From: Bacteroidota bacterium
GTDB taxonomy: Bacteria; Bacteroidota; Ignavibacteria; Ignavibacteriales; Ignavibacteriaceae
Direction: 5' to 3'
Length of the DNA stretch: 7,961 nucleotides
Assembly (NCBI GenBank): GCA_023433685.1
Contig: JAEYUD010000132.1
Coordinates: forward strand, 1-7,961
A program made the translations under genes and the position numbers. The notes below the pieces were generated by a model. It ran no database searches, was not told the DNA's origin, and saw only the letters and a program-made list of their open reading frames with translations. Below, in pieces: positions 4,844-7,961 of the stretch. The number at the start of each line of letters is the position of its first letter. The stretch's first letter is position 1.

Positions 4844-6922
4844 TCAGAGCAGATATTTATGGATTATCTTAAGGTAATCACCCTTTGTGATCGGTTTTGG
4901 TATGAGTCCGTCGAATCCCGCTTCGTAGAACGTTTCGATCGCGGTAGAGTATGAAGAAAACGCCAACACGGGTGTATTCCCGAGAACAAAGTCATTCCTG
5001 AAAAGCTTCATCACTTCATTGATCCTGTAGAGATTTTTTGGGGTGATATCAAGAATGATCATGTCAATTTTTCTTTCCATTGCCATTGGAATTATCTCTT
5101 CGACATTTCTTGCCGGGAACACTTCAGCAATTGATCTTGAGAAAACTTTCAACATTGTCTCGGAGGCCGGGTCGGCTTCCGCGAGCACAATTTTTTTTCT
5201 TTCATTGAAAGTCAGAACGGGATATTCATCAGCCAAGGTTAAAGCAGTGTTGTTTTCCGCGGAGCCGGGATATGTAGGAAAGGAAATTGTGAACGTGGTT
5301 CCGACATCCTGTTTGCTCTGAATCTCAACCGTTCCACCGAGCTTTTCAGTGAATTTTTTAATTATCGTCAAGCCCAGACCGATGCCTTCAAAATTTCGTG
5401 ACAGACCTTCGGAGGCTTGGCGAAAGGCATCGAAGATAGTCTGCTGGAGCTCATGTGAAATTCCTATTCCGCTGTCGCTCACGATTATATTGATCCTTCT
5501 GCTCATAAGACCATTCTCAACCGTGACACGGAAATCAATTTTACCATCGGCAGTGAATTTGATCGCGTTACTTAAGAGATTATCAAGAATGGTCTGCAGC
5601 ATTTTTCTGTCAGACTTGATAAGGGGGAGATTTTCAGGGAACGCGAAAGTTATTTCAAGCCCTTTAAGCTCCGCGTCACGTCTCTGGAGCGCCACTGATT
5701 CCCTGATCACCTCCATAATGTTAACTGACTCGATGTTAAGGGAGAGTCTGTCTGATTCGATCTCCGAGAGATCAAGTATCAAACTTATTGAATTGCTAAG
5801 ACGTTGCCCGGATAGTTTTATTGTTTCGGCAAGTTTTTTGTGCGCGGGGTCGGGCAACTCTTCGGCGAGCATCTCAGCGTAGCCGAGTATACCGATTAAT
5901 GGTGTTCTAAGTTCGTGGGATATATTCGCGAGAAAGTTTGATTTCAGCCGGTTCATTTCCTCGGCTTTCATTCTTGCATCGCGGAGCTGGCGGTTGATCC
6001 TTTCCCTCTGAATGGCACCACCTATTGCAACGGCAGCAGAACGGAGCATTGCCTCTTCAGCAGGTGAATAGACATCTTCAGTTGTACAATTGTCGAAACC
6101 GATGAAGCCCCACCATTCATCATGCAGGTAGATGGGAACCACAAGAATCGAGAGAATTCCTTGAGGTTCAAGAGTTCTTTTTTCATTTTCGGGGAATTCA
6201 ACAATTCGGCCGCTCACAGATTTTCGCTCAAGCATTCTCTCCTGCCACCGGGGACAATTATCCTGGTAACAAAGATTTTGCAGCGCGGGGTTGTCGATCT
6301 GCTGAACTATTCCGCCTTTTACCCATTCATAAGTTTGGTTCATGAACCATTTCCCGGAGGTCTTGTCGAAATCATTTTCGAAAATGTAGACCCTGTCTGC
6401 ATTTGAAGATTCGCCCAGCGCTTTGAAAGCCTTCATTATCGCCTCGTCGAAACTGTGTTCAGTTAAAAGCACTTCTGAAACATGTGCTATGGTTTCAAGA
6501 TTGTGCTCTTTTTTCTGAAGTTTCTCATTTAGTTCGATCAGGCTTGTAACATCCGCTCCCAAAGCCCATGATATCCACCCCGGCACAGGGTACTTTTTGG
6601 AAATATTCGACCAGCTTATCCATCTCCACGAACCATCGCGGCAGGTTACTTTCCAGACCCTGTTCCTGTATTCCTCACCCTGTTCATTCCAGAATTTCCT
6701 AAGCTCCGCGAGGTACTCCTTGTCAGGATACAGCAACACGCTGGGGTTTGGATTCCCGACTATTTCCGAAGCTTTCCACCCTGTTACCTCCTCGGCGATC
6801 TTATTCCATTCGACAAAAATTCCATTCTCATCCACGGCGACCACCATTAGAGGCAACGCGCTTATCGTGCTTCTGATGGATTCTACATTTACCGTAACTT
6901 CGCCGGATTGGGAACTTGTCAT
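4844..6922 (-). CDS. Hybrid sensor histidine kinase, PAS-GAF-HisKA-HATPase-receiver
   Basis: A 692-residue protein with no signal peptide or membrane segment, so probably a cytoplasmic sensor. Domains in order: PAS (about 14-128; VDENGIFVEWN, then the CRDGSWRWISW strand pair), a short coiled linker (about 128-145), GAF (about 146-305; DNPALQNL, LVVPIYLHDEWWGFIGFDNC), a second helical linker, HisKA with phospho-acceptor His336 in SHELRTP, and HATPase_c with Asn452 (N box, LLSNAIKFT), DSGIGI (483-488) and GIGLGL (513-518). After a linker, a receiver-like domain covers about 576-692 with phospho-Asp625 (MIILDITP), Ser656 and Lys676 (IPKPI). The kinase core looks fully active. In the receiver, the usual acidic pair reads Glu582-Ala583, so the aspartate that normally binds metal directly seems lost. 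No HPt domain, output domain or separate response regulator is present, so partner and target are unknown. The signal could be a small ligand bound by PAS or GAF. It is transcribed divergently from the gene at 7039, and amtB lies downstream. Confidence 0.94.
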   Translation of the reverse strand: MTSSQSGEVTVNVESIRSTISALPLMVVAVDENGIFVEWNKIAEEVTGWKASEIVGNPNPSVLLYPDKEYLAELRKFWNEQGEEYRNRVWKVTCRDGSWRWISWSNISKKYPVPGWISWALGADVTSLIELNEKLQKKEHNLETIAHVSEVLLTEHSFDEAIMKAFKALGESSNADRVYIFENDFDKTSGKWFMNQTYEWVKGGIVQQIDNPALQNLCYQDNCPRWQERMLERKSVSGRIVEFPENEKRTLEPQGILSILVVPIYLHDEWWGFIGFDNCTTEDVYSPAEEAMLRSAAVAIGGAIQRERINRQLRDARMKAEEMNRLKSNFLANISHELRTPLIGILGYAEMLAEELPDPAHKKLAETIKLSGQRLSNSISLILDLSEIESDRLSLNIESVNIMEVIRESVALQRRDAELKGLEITFAFPENLPLIKSDRKMLQTILDNLLSNAIKFTADGKIDFRVTVENGLMSRRINIIVSDSGIGISHELQQTIFDAFRQASEGLSRNFEGIGLGLTIIKKFTEKLGGTVEIQSKQDVGTTFTISFPTYPGSAENNTALTLADEYPVLTFNERKKIVLAEADPASETMLKVFSRSIAEVFPARNVEEIIPMAMERKIDMIILDITPKNLYRINEVMKLFRNDFVLGNTPVLAFSSYSTAIETFYEAGFDGLIPKPITKGDYLKIIHKYLL

Positions 6923-6963
6923 TTAAAACGAGGGATTAATAATCAAGGAGTTTTTTGCAAGGA

Positions 6964-6995
6964 TTGATCAAAATAAAAAATCATTTGTATCTTTG
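6964..6995 (+). promoter_or_regulatory. Probable promoter of the 7039 gene and rsmI (TAnnTTTG type)
   Basis: The plus strand has TTG at 6964-6966, a 21-base spacer and TATCTTTG at 6988-6995, matching the Bacteroidota -33 TTG / -7 TAnnTTTG arrangement. Transcription would start near 7002, giving a leader of roughly 37 bases before the ATG at 7039. It lies in the 116-base divergent gap (6923-7038) with the kinase gene. I saw no comparable element for the kinase on the other strand. Confidence 0.6.
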
Positions 6996-7038
6996 CGTGA
7001 AAATAATCAAAAAATCCAACGTATTAAAGAAGATTTTG

Positions 7039-7305
7039 ATGAATGACGATTTAACTTTCAATGATGATAATTTTGTGACACAGTTAACAGAGTCTGTGTA
7101 TGAAGCGGGCTTTTACAGAGTCAGATTTTACTCCCTTGCCGGGCGCCCTTCTGCATCGGTAACCGATACTGTGGAAACCTATTACTACTACCCGAGCGGA
7201 GGAACGCTGCGCGACAAATATTTCAATATTATCGAATACTTCCCCCGGTTCGACACTTACCGTGGATTCAAACCGCCACATCTGAAAGAAGAGAATGCCG
7301 GGTAA
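7039..7305 (+). CDS. Small protein of unknown family, translationally coupled to rsmI
   Basis: An 88-residue protein starting MNDDLTFNDD. The frame stays open upstream to a TTG at 6955, but that would place the start ahead of the predicted promoter and add a Lys/Ile-rich segment from AT-rich DNA, so the ATG at 7039 is preferred. The protein has an acidic N-terminus (Asp-rich, residues 1-10), a likely amphipathic helix at about 11-25 (FVTQLTESVYEAGFY), then an aromatic-rich beta-like middle with four consecutive Tyr (YYYY at about 47-50) and several further Tyr/Phe. There is no signal peptide, membrane segment or cysteine. I do not recognise the family. The stop overlaps the rsmI start by 11 bases, which suggests co-translation. 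It is probably a soluble cytoplasmic protein; a role with ribosome modification is only guilt by association. Confidence 0.65.
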   Translation: MNDDLTFNDDNFVTQLTESVYEAGFYRVRFYSLAGRPSASVTDTVETYYYYPSGGTLRDKYFNIIEYFPRFDTYRGFKPPHLKEENAG

Positions 7306-7961
7306 ATTGTATGTTACTGCCACCCCTATTGGTGATCCGGGTGATATAACCTACCGTGCGGTGAGGGTGTTGACCGAAGTTTCTTTCGTAATTTGTGAGG
7401 ACACAAAAGAGGCGGGAAGGCTGCTATCGAAGCTTGGGTTGAAAAAGGAGCTAATAACGCTGAACGAGCATGATGAGCGAGAGAACACCCCTGTAATAAC
7501 AGAACGGCTGATCAATGGTGAGTCAGCCGCGCTGATCTCCGACTGTGGAACGCCGATGTTTGCCGATCCCGGTCACACCCTGCTTGATGATCTGATCGCG
7601 ATGGGGGTTGAAGTGGTGCCGGTACCCGGTGCCTCATCACTCACTGCTGCTTTGAGCATTTCAGGGCTGCATATCGAAAAATTCTTTTATTACGGTTGGC
7701 TCCCGGTAAAAAAGGACTCGCGCTATTCCGAGCTCCAGCGACTAAAAAAGTTCAGTGAGGTGATAATTTTTCTTGAGACCCCGTACCGCCTCAAAAATAT
7801 CATGAAAGATATTTGTGACACTTTTGGAAGGGGAACGGAGAGCGTTCTTGCCTTCGACCTGACGCTGCCAACCGAAAAAATATTTCGTAGCTCTGCCGGC
7901 AGCATTTATGAAAAGGTGACGAAACACAACCTGAAAGGTGAATTCGTTCTTATTATCGATA
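7295..7961 (+). CDS. rsmI: RsmI-type 16S rRNA 2'-O-methyltransferase (C-terminus beyond the window)
   Basis: The first 222 residues of a tetrapyrrole-methylase-fold SAM methyltransferase. RsmI methylates the ribose of C1402 in the 16S rRNA decoding centre. Family motifs are visible: LYVTATPIG (5-13), DITYRAVRVL (17-26), CEDTKEAGRLL (34-44), NEHDE (57-61), SDCGTP (82-87), DPG (91-93), PVPGASSLTAALSISGL (109-125), the LETPYRL segment (160-166, usually ESPHRL) and KGEFVLIID at the cut end. Full RsmI proteins are about 230-290 residues, so the domain is nearly complete. It deviates from typical RsmI in SDCGTP-MFADPG (usually SDAGTP-xISDPG), in DPGDIT instead of NLxDIT, and in DLTLPTEKIFR (usually ELTKxxEE). 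It may therefore be a divergent RsmI or a second member of the family. The ATG at 7295 gives the canonical N-terminus directly and overlaps the preceding stop by 11 bases. Confidence 0.88.
   Translation, partial: MPGKLYVTATPIGDPGDITYRAVRVLTEVSFVICEDTKEAGRLLSKLGLKKELITLNEHDERENTPVITERLINGESAALISDCGTPMFADPGHTLLDDLIAMGVEVVPVPGASSLTAALSISGLHIEKFFYYGWLPVKKDSRYSELQRLKKFSEVIIFLETPYRLKNIMKDICDTFGRGTESVLAFDLTLPTEKIFRSSAGSIYEKVTKHNLKGEFVLIID

Noticed and set aside
5349..5882. A 177-codon plus-strand open frame opposite the histidine kinase.
   Set aside because: It is antisense to the strongly conserved HisKA/HATPase region and has low-complexity Ser/Leu/Ile composition typical of a shadow frame; no domain or start signal supports it.
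6955..7038. An upstream TTG start extending the small gene by 28 residues.
   Set aside because: The added sequence overlaps the predicted promoter (6964-6995) and reads as Lys/Ile-rich AT DNA; the ATG at 7039 is better placed.
7084..7323. A 79-codon minus-strand open frame over the small gene.
   Set aside because: It overlaps both the 7039 gene and the rsmI start, and has no leader signal or domain; the plus-strand unit has promoter and overlap evidence.
1..7961. Mobile elements, CRISPR arrays, tRNA or rRNA genes, toxin-antitoxin or defence modules.
   Set aside because: No transposase, integrase, spaced direct repeats, cloverleaf or known defence domains were seen; gene content is housekeeping and signalling.

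Overview
The window is 7,961 bases of ordinary bacterial chromosome with moderate GC, dense coding and very AT-rich intergenic gaps. Two upstream regions carry a good match to the TAnnTTTG promoter element of the Bacteroidota/Chlorobiota lineage. Shine-Dalgarno sequences are weak or absent and A-rich leaders are common. Together with the protein styles, this suggests a member of the FCB group, possibly Ignavibacteria/Chlorobiota-like. That placement is inference; no rRNA or species marker is present.

Layout. Positions 1-336 (minus) hold the N-terminal part of an unrecognised membrane-anchored protein. A 163-base AT-rich divergent gap with two inverted repeats follows. Positions 500-3271 (plus) hold an alpha/beta-hydrolase-fold esterase and, 36 bases later, an AMP-forming acetyl-CoA synthetase family enzyme, a likely two-gene unit. 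This converges with amtB (3268-4590, minus); the two TAA stops share one TTAA palindrome. Upstream of amtB is a 253-base non-coding gap (4591-4843) with a probable promoter, a dyad near the predicted transcription start and a second 17-base palindrome. Positions 4844-6922 (minus) encode a soluble hybrid histidine kinase (PAS-GAF-HisKA-HATPase-receiver). It is divergent from a plus-strand unit with its own promoter: an 88-residue protein of unknown family (7039-7305) overlapping by 11 bases an RsmI-type rRNA methyltransferase (7295 to the window edge).

How the genes relate. The recognisable functions are short-chain acid activation to acyl-CoA, ammonium uptake, sensory phosphorelay and 16S rRNA modification. 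The esterase could release a short acid that the synthetase activates, but this rests only on adjacency. The kinase lies upstream of amtB on the same strand but is separated by a gap with a promoter, so a nitrogen-sensing role is only a possibility. No PII (glnK), response regulator or HPt gene is visible.

I see no mobile element, CRISPR array, tRNA, rRNA or clear new multi-gene system. The observations most worth following are an altered acyl pocket in the synthetase, the dyads in front of amtB, the degenerate receiver of the kinase, and the small unknown gene coupled to rsmI.
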